64,000 bases of DNA from Tetrahymena elliotti 4EA. Lineage: Eukaryota; Ciliophora; Oligohymenophorea; Hymenostomatida; Tetrahymenidae. The stretch spans positions 1 to 64,000 of the forward strand of contig JH720383.1 in the NCBI GenBank assembly GCA_000231825.2. Direction: 5' to 3'. Numbering within the stretch: position 1 is the first letter of the stretch; every line of letters begins with the position of its first letter. Under the pieces are notes generated by a model, which saw only the letters and a list, made by a program, of their open reading frames with translations, searched no databases and was not told the origin of the DNA. Shown here piece after piece: positions 11,931 to 30,102 of the stretch. The translations under genes and the position numbers were made by a program.

Positions 11931-14645
11931 TCATATTTCTTTTGATGTTGTGTTATACATCTTAACTAACTACTATTTCAGCTCTGGATAAATATCTTGG
12001 GAAAATGGAGAGGATATTTCATATTTTTTTAATGTTTTTTATAGCCCTTAAACCAAATTATCCATTTAACCATTTAATTAGAACTAAGATTCTGATTTTT
12101 TAACTCTTTAGTTTGTTTTACTTTCGTATTAGTTCATTTTTTTATAAAAAGTGTTTGTGAAATTAGTCCTATTGTTTTGGAATGATGGCAGTTCATTTTC
12201 AAGTACTTCTCTTATTTTTTGAGGGTTCTTTTTTGTGTGTACGTATTCTGTTTATTTTGTAAACATCTCTTTCATAGTTTATTCTACAGAAGTAGATATT
12301 TCATTCATCCTTTTTTCATAGAAGTTATTCACATAGTTTTCTATTCTTGAAACTATGATTCCAAGGTCAGGTAAAATTATATACTCTATCAAAATATCAA
12401 AATCATTAGGAGTAAAGAATTATCTGAAATTGTTATGATATAATCTATCAGCTAAAATTTTGCTTGATACATCACTTATTAAAGGAGGAACACTATCTTC
12501 TCTTGTCTGCATTTCCAGTAAAGCTACTTTCTCAGGAGATAGAATCTCAGCTTCGAAAAAAATAAATCTCAAATGAGATATTCCTTCAAAAAGTCTGTAC
12601 ACAATTTTAGATATTTTAGAACATCCATACTTTATTTTAATAATAGTTTTTATTGCATCTTGGACACTTGTTATTTTTTGAATAAGGCGTTCTTATAATT
12701 AATTTTATATTGAGTGTATTTTTCTGAAAGCATCATTACCATTCTTAACAGCAGTGTCATAGTGATCGATAATCCTTATAAAAATCTAAAAAATCTCAAA
12801 TTCATTTATATTTATTTTAGGTCCTTAAGGGTTACTTCTGGATAAACCAAATTTAATAACTTCAATATTATGCTTAAATGGTTTTTCTACAATCCTTTTA
12901 AGAGTAATAGGAATAAGTGATTCTATTTGAGATTTTATTTTACTAAATTTGAAATTAATTTTTTTATTGACTTAAACTTTAGATCCATTTTTAGTCTATT
13001 CACTAGCAATTATTTAATTACCTTACTAACTATTAGAAATTTAATCTTTGTTCTACTGATTAATACTGTCAATTAATTACAGGTCATACATTTTTCTTTT
13101 ATTTGAAATAGGGCTTATGCTCAAAGGAGAAGGTGGCAAATTTTATCGTTTTGTAGGAGATTCGAGTGGAATAACATTTTTTTCTTGCCAAGTTGAGGTT
13201 GGCGTTTTAGGTGAAATACAAATTTAATTTTTTTTAGGGGATAATAAATCGGTTTACTTTGTATCTTACTCATTAATTGTTACTAACCTATCTTTTAGTG
13301 AAAGCTATCTTCTATTATTAGAAATAGTATTCTGATTGGTATTCAAAGATGAAGCACTCTCTTGTGATAATTAACCCTTGCGTAAATTTAATCTACTTAA
13401 ACTTCTAATCTCATTGCTATCAGCTAATAAACTACTTTAGCTAAAAGAGGTTTGGTTGGGAGATTTAATTTCGGAATGTTCATGAGTTTAACTAAAATTT
13501 GAAGAGATTTTGCTCTAACAAGACTTTTATCTTTAGGGTGAGCCTAAATCCATTAACAATCCTTTAACTTTAAATTGTGAAAATAAATCATTTGGAATTT
13601 CAGAAGTTTAAGCCTATGGCTTAATTTCATCTCCATCAAGAGTATTATTAATGATAGAGGTCTTTTCAGTTTTTTATGATAAATTATTAAAGTCTTACTA
13701 AGAATTAATATTGTTTTTAGGACGCTTGAACAAAAAACTATTGTAAAAGTATTGTTTTACACTAGTACTTTGATCAACTTTTTCTTCTTTCACATTAGAT
13801 TTAAACTGTAAGTTCTTTTCTCTTATTTTCTATTCACTCAATTAAATTTTTTCAAAAGGTGATTTTTATAAAATTTGTGGACTCAAAATATTTTGTTGTT
13901 AAATAGGTAATAAGCACTTCGGGATACTTATTTTTTGTTTATTCAATTGAAGAGAAGGTGTTACCAACCCTTTTTATGATTACCGATTTTAATTATTTAG
14001 TATATTATATTTCTAGAATCTTAGGTTAGTAGATGTTGTAGAAAATAGTTAGCTCTTTAATGGAGTTTATTCCTTATTTAAGCATGAGTCTTTATGTTTA
14101 TTTTCAATTGCTTCTTAAGGTTATTTGAAAAAATATTTTAAATTGAAATTTATTTTAGTTGAAGATAACTTTTTTTAGCTTGAGTTATCATTTTCCCTAC
14201 ATTTATTAGTATTTGTTAGTTCTGATTAATTTTGCATAGCTATTTAAAAATTATTAGTATTAGTACTTAAATCATTAGACTTAACACGACTTTTTAAATT
14301 ACACTACCTTTTTGATTTCATTTACATAGCTTGATGCATCTAGCCTAAACTCATTTTCTAAGGACTAACTAAAAACTTTTGTTCTTCAGAATCTATTTAG
14401 ATTTTACTTTTTTCTGTCGAATTAACTATTGGATGAAATTCAGAAATTTAGATATGCAATAAATCTCTTCTTAAGCTTTGATCATCGTTTGGGGCTGATT
14501 AAGTAGTGCTAAAAAATGTACTTTTTGCTTAACTAGATTGAGTATTTTTGGAAGCAGATGCGCTGTTATGAGTTGCAATAACATTATTTGTATTTTAATT
14601 ATTTTTTACTAAACTATCACTTGTTCCAACACTTTTAGACCTCAT
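11931..14645 (-). CDS. Paralogue array member 3 (about 904 residues)
   Basis: One exon, 905 codons from the ATG at 14645 (MRSKSVGTSDSL) to the TGA at 11933-11931. About 600 residues of Ser/Asn/Gln-rich disorder come first, with many Ser-Pro sites (FLVSPQK, ILSPQ, LGSPQ). A helical C-terminal part follows: KISKIVYRLFEGISHLRF, ILSPEKVALLEM, ILADRLYHNNFRQFF, then charged coils and SSPFSQDIYPELKQQL close to the end. These blocks line up with array member 2 (VSQTIYQLVYHIPYL, ILLRDKIDL, NPFQDYDEQQLQKQLKQ). An alternative 3' end exists: splicing 11958-11913 would keep the frame open to a TGA at 11707-11705, adding the duplicated tail. Function unknown. Confidence 0.72.
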
Positions 14646-16149
14646 TTATATTTGATTTTATAGCATCTTCTACTTTTTGCAGTAAATCTTAATTTTTAAT
14701 GTTTTTGAACATTAAACAAATTTTTACACATCAATAATTATTGATTGATGGGTGATTATTTTTTAGAAATAATTAGGGCGATAAATTTATAATTGAAATT
14801 AGTTCATTTCTGTGATAAATTTACTCAAGCTTATGGATTGATTTTTATAAAATTACATATTCACTACCCACATTAATTTCATATATTTAATTAATAATTT
14901 TTAAATAAAATAAAATGTCAAATAAAAATTCTTAAATTTGATTTCAAATTTGCTTTTAAGTCAGTAATAATGATTAATAAGCAATTTCAAAATATTTTGA
15001 AAGGAGCAGTTTAAGTAAGTTTATTGGATTTGAGTCATGCAAAAATTAAAAAAAATTAAAATATGTTAATCATAATTAATGTTTAGCTAAAGACAACCAA
15101 CTTCGCGAAACTAAAAGACTATCAACTGAGCTAAATCATTTTAGATTATGCAAAAAATATTTAAATTTCTTACTTAACAATTATTTTTTATCAAATTTAA
15201 GATTACAAAGAATTTTTGTAACCAAATATATAAAAATAACAATTCCTAACTATTTTTAAAATTTTGAATAGTAACTAAAATTTTTTATTCTTTTATCACA
15301 AAAAGAGAGTAAATAAATAAAATTAATTATTTCAGGAAAGAGTAAGCTTGGATAGTCTATATCAAATTAAATTTGAAAAAAAAAGAAATTTAAAAATTAA
15401 TTTAAGAAACAATAAGTAATGGATTTAAAATTAGATTAAATCCAACAAATTAGTTAAGCAAAAATAATTTTTCTCTTTCTTTATGGATATGATAAATAAA
15501 TATTAGATTTAATCAAATCAAATATTTTAAATTTATTTTTTCATGTAATAATTATTAACTTTTATCCTATATTAATCTACTTTTTATCAAAAACACCTTT
15601 TTTAATTTAGATCATTCAGTAACTCAGAGTTTCTTTCTTTTTTTAATAATAGTTTTGAATATTAAGTTTTTGAAGCAATTTTAGGAATAATTCCTAAAAC
15701 TTACTAGATATTGAAAGCACACTTCCTAAAAAGTAAGAATTTAATAATATTCAACAAATAATTCAAAAATAAATGAAAAATAATATATTTTTAATGTGAA
15801 TAAATTGAAATAAAACATATGAAATTGAAAAAAATAAAATGATATTGAGAATTAATTTAAGAAAGAGTGAATAAAGAATATAAAATTATATTAAATTCAA
15901 TAAATTAATTAATTAAACAAAAACACTTTTCTCTTTATTTATTTATTTATTTATGAATAGGATTAATAATTGATTTTTATTTTTAAAGTTTGATTAATAA
16001 ATAAATATTTAATTGAGTTAGATGGGAATAAATCAATTTATTTATACATCACATATTAATTATAGCCAATGAATATTTATACTATCATTTATCTACTTTT
16101 ATTATGAAAAACACCATATTTAATTAATATCTATTAGTAACTAATTATT
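14646..16149. other. AT-rich intergenic DNA
   Basis: About 1.5 kb without coding text. It contains a short TTTA run near 15938-15954 and two similar AT-rich stretches (about 15420-15560 and 15880-16030, each with an AAATTCAATAAATTA-like core and a CTCTTTATTTAT-like stretch), which suggests an old local duplication. Confidence 0.5.
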
Positions 16150-23155
<7,006 letters not shown>

Positions 23156-25365
23156 AGGTTATATATCTAAGAAAGTTACTAAAGAAGGTTGATGATTTAG
23201 CTAATATTTCTTTTGTGAATATGAAGTTGAAAATCTAAGTCTTTATTGCTGTTTGATTCAACTTAATCTGTTTCTTATTTGGAATTCTTCTCCTTTTCTT
23301 TATTTCTTATTTTTGGTGTATAATGAATAGGCTTAATATAAAAATATATTGTATTGTATTCACTTATTCCTAATGATATATATCCTTCCTTTTTTATTTA
23401 TTATTGTTCAATGATAAAAAAAATTAAGTAATTAATTAATTTATATTCATTCTCGATAGTGTAGCGCATTCATATTATTCTTGAATATATGTATTTCAAT
23501 CAACCAAAGCCTTAATAGTTAAAATGCTGTGTTTATCACTTTTTCATCTGAAAATAAATATTTTGTTCTAATTGCGCTAATGTTAACATCAAAGGTCCTG
23601 CAAATAATATTAAGTCATATTTTGCAGTATTATTAACAAATTTTAAAATTAATATTACAAATTCAGTATTGTCAAAGGATATTCATTTTTAAAATTAATA
23701 CTTCTTACACATTTCAAAATATGTCAATAATGAGAGAATAAGAACAGGCTTCTATCAAATACTTAATAATTTTTAATAAACTTTATGAATTTAAACATTT
23801 TAAAAGCTTTACTATATTATTTTAAATCTACTGAATGTTTTTGAGAGAAGCTGATATAATCTGTCACTTTATCTATATAATTTTTAGTTCTATATCCTGG
23901 TTTATTTTACAAATAGTTTACATTATTACAGTAAAATAGTTTTGGTAGTCTTAAAATGAATATACAATAAAGAATTTAATAAAAATTTGAATGAAACTAA
24001 ATTATAAAATAACAAATTTTATTGAATAAAGCAATAATTTAAAAAACGAGTTAGTAATCATATATATTTAGATTACTCTTTAAATTAAAGTATTTTGTAA
24101 TTTTTTTTAATTTATAAAGAATCAATTCAAAATAAAGTATTTCTAATTTTTAAAAGTTATTTTATTTAAAGATTTTTAAAATATTTAAAAAAAATGAATG
24201 ATTTTGTTTACATGAAAAAATAAAATTAGACCTTAAATTAAATTTTGATCAAATTTACTCTTGAAATTTTGGTAATATTAATTTATCAACAAAAAAAATA
24301 AAGTTAACCATAAATACTTAACTTTAATAATTAATTATATACCCTTCCCAAAATTATTTTTTCATTAAATTTAGCTTTTATTCTTATTTTTTGCTGACTT
24401 TTCTAAAATTCTTAAATTCTTTTTTATCTATTTTAGCACCTATTATTACTCTTCGTTTAAAATTTTATAAATCTAATTCAATTAATTTCATCTTTTTCGA
24501 ATAACATTTGAAATTAAAATAAAGCAAACATATCTTTGTTTTTTAACTTGCTTTAGATAGCTTAAACATAGCATTCGTTAATAGTTGAATATAATTAACA
24601 TTATTTGCAAGAGCAAAAATTTAACTTTGAAAATCATAAAATTAGATTTTTTTAATTTTTTATCAAGAATATTCAGCTTTAAAACAAAATTAAATCAAGA
24701 AGACTGTTTATTTTTTTAACTCATTAAATTTCTAAATTTTATTCCTCTTTCTTCAGTTTTATAATGTTCATTTTATTTTATTATTTAACTTATTTTTTAT
24801 TTTAATTAAAATTATAATCATAAAAATTTTAATATTGAGGTTTAATAAATTTATTTCTAAACCATATATTTATTTACATTTATCTATATTCATTCTCTAT
24901 GCTCTCAGCATGATTAGAATAATTCAAAAATATTGTAATATTTTTATTTTCAAAGATTAACCTTAAATTGATAAACTAAAAAACCAGGTACTAAATAAAT
25001 AAAATAATTTCAAAGATATTAGATTTTTATTTTTATTGATTTCTATTAGAAACTAAATTGCTACTTAACTTCAGAATTTCTTCAATAAAAAAAACCAGAA
25101 AGAATTTTAACATTTAAAATTAGGATAGAAGAATTTGGTATTTATAAAGTTTCATCACTATTTTCTACATTAAAATCTACAAAATTTATGATAGATAAAT
25201 AAGTGTTTAAATATTTATTCAATTTAGTTAAGTAGAGACACAAGCAAATTGATTAATAATTTGGAAGCATTTTGTTTATATTCATATTAATTTTATTATA
25301 TAAAAACAAATACACAACACTAATACTTATATTTTTCTATCTATAATTCAGAATTGAAGAGCAAA
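23156..25365. other. AT-rich intergenic DNA between divergent genes
   Basis: The kinase gene leaves to the left and the next gene to the right, so both promoters must lie in these 2.2 kb. I see no coding text, no RNA gene and no clear repeats. The first few hundred bases have slightly more mixed composition and could hold a 5' leader or an upstream exon of the kinase gene. Confidence 0.5.
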
Positions 25366-27337
25366 ATGAGTTCTTAAACATAAAATAGCCAGGATAATTT
25401 TGAATTTTAAATATCTAAAAGAATATTGTAGAACAAGTTAACTTCTGCTAATTTCGATATTAGTAGAGCAACATTACTGTCAACTCTGAGCTCATTTTCT
25501 ACAAAATTTGATTAAAAATCTGTAATTTAACTTATTTCTACTTCTACCATTGTTAATAAAAATTTTTAAAAATACATTATTCTCTTATTCTTTATTTTCT
25601 AACTAACCTTCAAAAGCCTAATTCATCTACTCAACAATTTCCTTTTATGACAACTCGAAACATGAATAGCACTAAATATTTAACCAACTAAAATGAGTAA
25701 TAATAGAAGAATTCATTTTGTTTAGAAAAATCACCATTTTAGAGTTCATCTGGAACTCCATAAAATTAACAAAATAAAACAAAACCAGAGTTTTCAATGT
25801 AATTTAAAAAAGATGGTAAATTTAAAGTGTAAATTAAACCAAACAATAAAACATATGATAATAAATTTTCTTAGAGATGTAATGCAAGTTTATCTTAAAC
25901 TCAAAAAAGTCCTTTCTTGTCAAAAAGAAACTTTAGTCATGAAGAAAAGCTTAATACAAAAATAAATGATAATTAAAAAAATTCTCTACAACTGATGAAT
26001 AAAACTTAGATGCTTAACAATCTCAATTGGGCTACTTCTCCAATAAATACTTCTTATTGCTAAAAGAAAAATGAAGCTATTTAAGTTATCTAAGATTTTA
26101 AATAATTTAGCAGAAAAGTTTCAGAAAATAACATAAAAAATTCTTATTTATTAAATTCAGAAGAAATACACTCAGATTACCAAAAAAATCTTACTGATAG
26201 ATTAAGTGATAAAGAAAAGAATATTTTTAAAAAAGTGTAAAATGCTTCTTAAAGAGTTTAGTCAGAATAATAAAATGAAACTCTTCAGGTTGAAGAAAAA
26301 TTATAATCATATCTGTCTTATTTAGGTTAAAACTTTAAAACTGAAAATTCTTCTCAAAGAATATTTAAAAATAATAACAAGTTATACAAGGATCAATGTT
26401 TAAAAACATTCTATTGTGATCTACAAAATGAGCTATCTGAAGGTAAATAAAAAAAAAAAATAGTTCCAAAGCTCTAAAAAATAGCTAAAAAGGTTTAAAA
26501 CTTAAATTCAATCATGAATTTAATGGATAGAAAATATGTGAGAGAAAAAGAGCAACAAATTAAAAAGAAAAAACTCTTGGAAGATGCTAAGAACATCAAT
26601 ACAGATTTCTTTAATTTTGACTCAATCATTTAAACTTTTTGCTATAATTTATAATAATTTGTTTCATTAAACAGAAATAAAACAATAAGTTCAAAAAAGA
26701 TATCTAAATTATATGGATTTAATGAAATTATAAAGAGTATTACTTTTGACGAGCTGACAGGAGAACTTAGAAATGAATTTACTCCTGCTATTGTCAATTT
26801 TTCTATAAATTAAATGCTTAATATTTAAGATAACCAAGGCAAAAAATAAATAGAATCTCTCAAAACTATTGCTTTTAGTAAAATTAAGAAAAAAAATGGT
26901 AAATTTATTTTACTTTTTTAAAAAGAAAATCAATTTGTTTTTAATGAAAATAATTAGAGATGAATAAATCAGAAATATTCAAGAGTATTTATTATTTCAA
27001 CAAAACTCTAGAAGAGCTTAATGATTAAAAAATAACTGAAAATAGGAATAATGAAGTATAAGTTGCTAAATAAGAAGCTGAATTAATCGAATAAAAATTG
27101 TAGGAGTTAATATTGTAAAATAGAGTTAATAGTATAGATAAAAAAGGTATTTTTTCAGAGCTTAAAAAAGGAATTGTATATAATAGTGGTAATCCTTTTT
27201 ATAGATCTTCAATACCCCTTAATACCACAATTTTAAAAAGCGAGAAAAGTAATGGTTAATTTGATTTTATAATGTTTAAAAACAGGTATTAATCATCATG
27301 TATAGATAATATTTGTGATCAATTCCAATAAATTTGA
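25366..27337 (+). CDS. Orphan protein, 615 residues, three exons
   Basis: Exons 25366-25551, 25617-26898 and 26958-27337, joined through a GTTAAT..AAAAG intron and a GTAAAT..ATTAG intron. The total is 616 codons, with the TGA at 27335-27337. The first 250 residues are Ser/Asn/Gln-rich and basic. The middle is charged and helical (RKYVREKEQQIKKKKLLEDA). Then comes a more ordered segment, ISKLYGFNEIIKSITFDEL, followed by FTPAIVNFSINQMLNI. The end has a coiled coil (VAKQEAELIEQKLQELILQN). No family recognised. The ordered segment near residue 450 is the best query for a profile search. Confidence 0.72.
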
Positions 27338-28339
27338 AAAAAATAAAACTTAAAGTATATCATATTGTATTGCTCATCAACAAAATAATTTTAATAAAAA
27401 CTCTATTTAAAATGTTAATTAATTTAGAAACTACTAAATAATTAAAATTTGATAAAAATAATTTAGATTTCAATTATTCATAAAATTAAAAAATGCAGCA
27501 AATATAAAAAGAAAATAAATAAAAAGGTTTACTCACATTTAATAAAAACTTTATGTTTAAAAATTATTTATATTTTTTACTTATTTTAAGGAGGAAAAAT
27601 GAGGAAAAATTCTTAAAATAATTAAAAAATAATAATAATTATATTTTATAAAATAGTTTATCTATCAATCATCATATAAATGTAAAAGGTTATGTCTTAC
27701 GAAATTATATTCTGTTTAGATATTCAGCCTTTTTATGGCTAAAATTGAAAAAAAGAGCTACTCTTTTATTTGAGAATTTAAAATATTTGAAATGATGCGC
27801 TTATCTAAAAAATTCCTAATTATTTTAGAAAAATAAGCAATTACTTGATAACTCTAATAAATCTTACTCAAACCAAGTTAAACTAAATTAATTGAAATTT
27901 AGTAAACATTTAATCAGCTTTATTGTATGTTAGCTAATCAAATCTTCTAATATTGTTTTTTTTCCTTAAAGAAATCTATTAAAATTATTTTAAAATATAC
28001 TTTGGGAAGGAATGATTTACCTCAAAGTTAAATCAATTTGATATCTTTGATCAAATTTTTCTAATATTTCAACTAATTTAACCATGTTGACCTAATATTT
28101 CTTTTCTATGTTTAGCCTTTAGATTATTAAAAATAATTAATTGATTTGTCACATTATTCAATCTAAAAATGCTAAACAAAAATAAAAGTAAAATATTTTC
28201 TTGAATGAAAAGATTACCTAATTTTTCAAGAATAATTTCCAAATATTTTTTTTTAATTTAATGTGAAATATCTCAAAAAATTTGAGTGTAATTTTAAAAA
28301 AATAAATGATAAAAATTTATTTTATTTTTTACTCTATGC
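27338..28339. other. AT-rich intergenic DNA
   Basis: Between convergent 3' ends. No convincing coding text on either strand. The 3' end of the following minus-strand gene is not precisely placed and could reach into this stretch. Confidence 0.4.
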
Positions 28340-29780
28340 TGACTTTTATCTTAAAATAATTACTGAAATAGCTGAGGGCATCCAAAGATTTTAATTGTAA
28401 ATCTAACTATTCTTGACTATTTATAATAAATTTGTAATTTTTAAATATAGATAAAATTAAGAGTTACTCGAAGTTTATTTAGAGGCTTTAGAAACTTGCT
28501 TGATCTAAATATGAAAATATCTCCATAAATTGTTGTGGACTAATTATTTATTATTATTTATATTTATTTAATTAATCAAAGATTTTCCTACCTTATGCTT
28601 AAAACAAGATTTCCAGTGAATTTTTTGCTTAACTCTTCAAATATTTGTTTCACAACAATTTTTTTTTCAAAGTGTGAATGTTAATTGAGATGCTCACAAT
28701 TAATGAATCTTTTTTCAAGAAAAATTATGTCAGCTAAATTTATTTAATTTTTTTTACGCATTATCAATTTTTAAGTGTTTTAGATTGCTCATACATTTAC
28801 TTAAAAGAGCTTAAAATTTCATAGAAATAGCTTTTGTTGAATCAAACCTTATTAATAATTTAAAAATAATTTTATTTAACCCATAATATTATAGAAAATA
28901 ACCTAAATGTATTTTTCATGAAATGCAAAGAAGATATGTTATTTCCATACATAAAGACAAAATTATCAAGAGTACTTATATCATAAATGTTAAGATCTAC
29001 TTCACCCCTAAAAATATATATTTTTTACTACTTGAAGCATAAAAGTCACTTACATATTTATCTTAAGCTTGAGATCAGTAACATTCTTGAAGAAACTAAA
29101 AACTAATGAATTGATGGTGTATTAAGGTCTAAATCTTATTTCAACTGAAATAGCAATTTTTCTGTTTTCAAAAGATTAACTAAGAAAGTTTTTAAAATAC
29201 TATCCTTAATTAACAGTTAATTTAATTTTTTTGAGGGTTTGAATAGAATCAATTATTTCAAAATAATTAATTTCTTTATCTAAATGGAGAGTATTTTCGT
29301 ATAAGGAGAAATCTAAATTAACTTATTCGAGCTATTTTAGATCTTATAAAAGCCTAAAAAAATATTATTACAAAATTATATTTTAAGAATATTACATTTA
29401 TGCAGTTTGCTTGTTTTACTTTAGTGATTGTAAAAATTCTCCATTTTGGCTATTATAAAATTTTTTTAATTCAAATAAGATAATCAATTTAGTTACTCAA
29501 ATTTGAGTGTCAATTTTTTAGTTTTTGTTGGAAATTTTATTAAAAAATTTGAGATCAATTCCTATTTATTCATATTCTAATATAAATATTTTAAGTCATT
29601 TTTATTAAATTTAAAATCCTAGTCGTTTGTATGCCTTTCAGTAAATTTAAGCTCATAATTATGATTAAAGCTAACATTATATATTTCCTCATGAGATAAA
29701 ATATCTTCAGAAGATGAAGAATTTTTAAATATCGAATTAAAATCAATTTCTAAGATTTCTGGCAGCTAATAGTTCTCCAT
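28340..29780 (-). CDS. Leucine-rich-repeat-like protein, multi-exon; 3' end uncertain
   Basis: The ATG at 29780 opens MENYQLPEILEIDF. The first intron, about 47 bases (GTAACT..AATAG, near 29500-29450), restores the frame. The next exon reads LKQLEQVNLDFSLYENTL, then IDSIQTLKKIKLTVNQGQ and FFKNVTDLKLKINM, and ends at a GTAAGT donor near 29050. Later exons give STLDNFVFMYGN, NLKHLKIDN and similar lines. The recurring pattern of L..L..(V/I).L.. at spacings near 25 residues is that of irregular leucine-rich repeats, common in ciliate proteins of unknown role. No other domain is seen. Exon borders after the second are approximate and the stop codon is not placed. Confidence 0.5.
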
Positions 29781-30102
29781 AGTAACTAAACAAGTACTCA
29801 AAATATTGAAACTAAATATTTAAAACATAAAGTGTTAACAAAATAAAAACTGAGTTAATTTTACCTATTTATTTTTAGGCTTTTCTTTCCTTAAACCATT
29901 TTTAAATAGAATTTATCAACAAATTAAAATGGTTAAACTTTCTGTTATTATTTTTGTTATTCTTCTAAATCAAAAACGCTAGCTTTTTCCTAATACCTTT
30001 TGTAATATTTATTTTATACATTCTGTTTTGTGGTATCAGTACTTAGATTCTCTTTTTCCTCTTAGATAATAGAGGATTTAGGCACATAAATAAATCTTCT
30101 TT
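29781..30102. other. Short intergenic spacer
   Basis: About 320 AT-rich bases between two minus-strand genes. No feature seen. Confidence 0.45.

Noticed and set aside
11931..12650. Formin FH2 domain in array member 3
   Set aside because: The ILSPEKV and helical text resemble one FH2 segment, but the order of the other FH2 motifs and the proline-rich FH1 part are missing.
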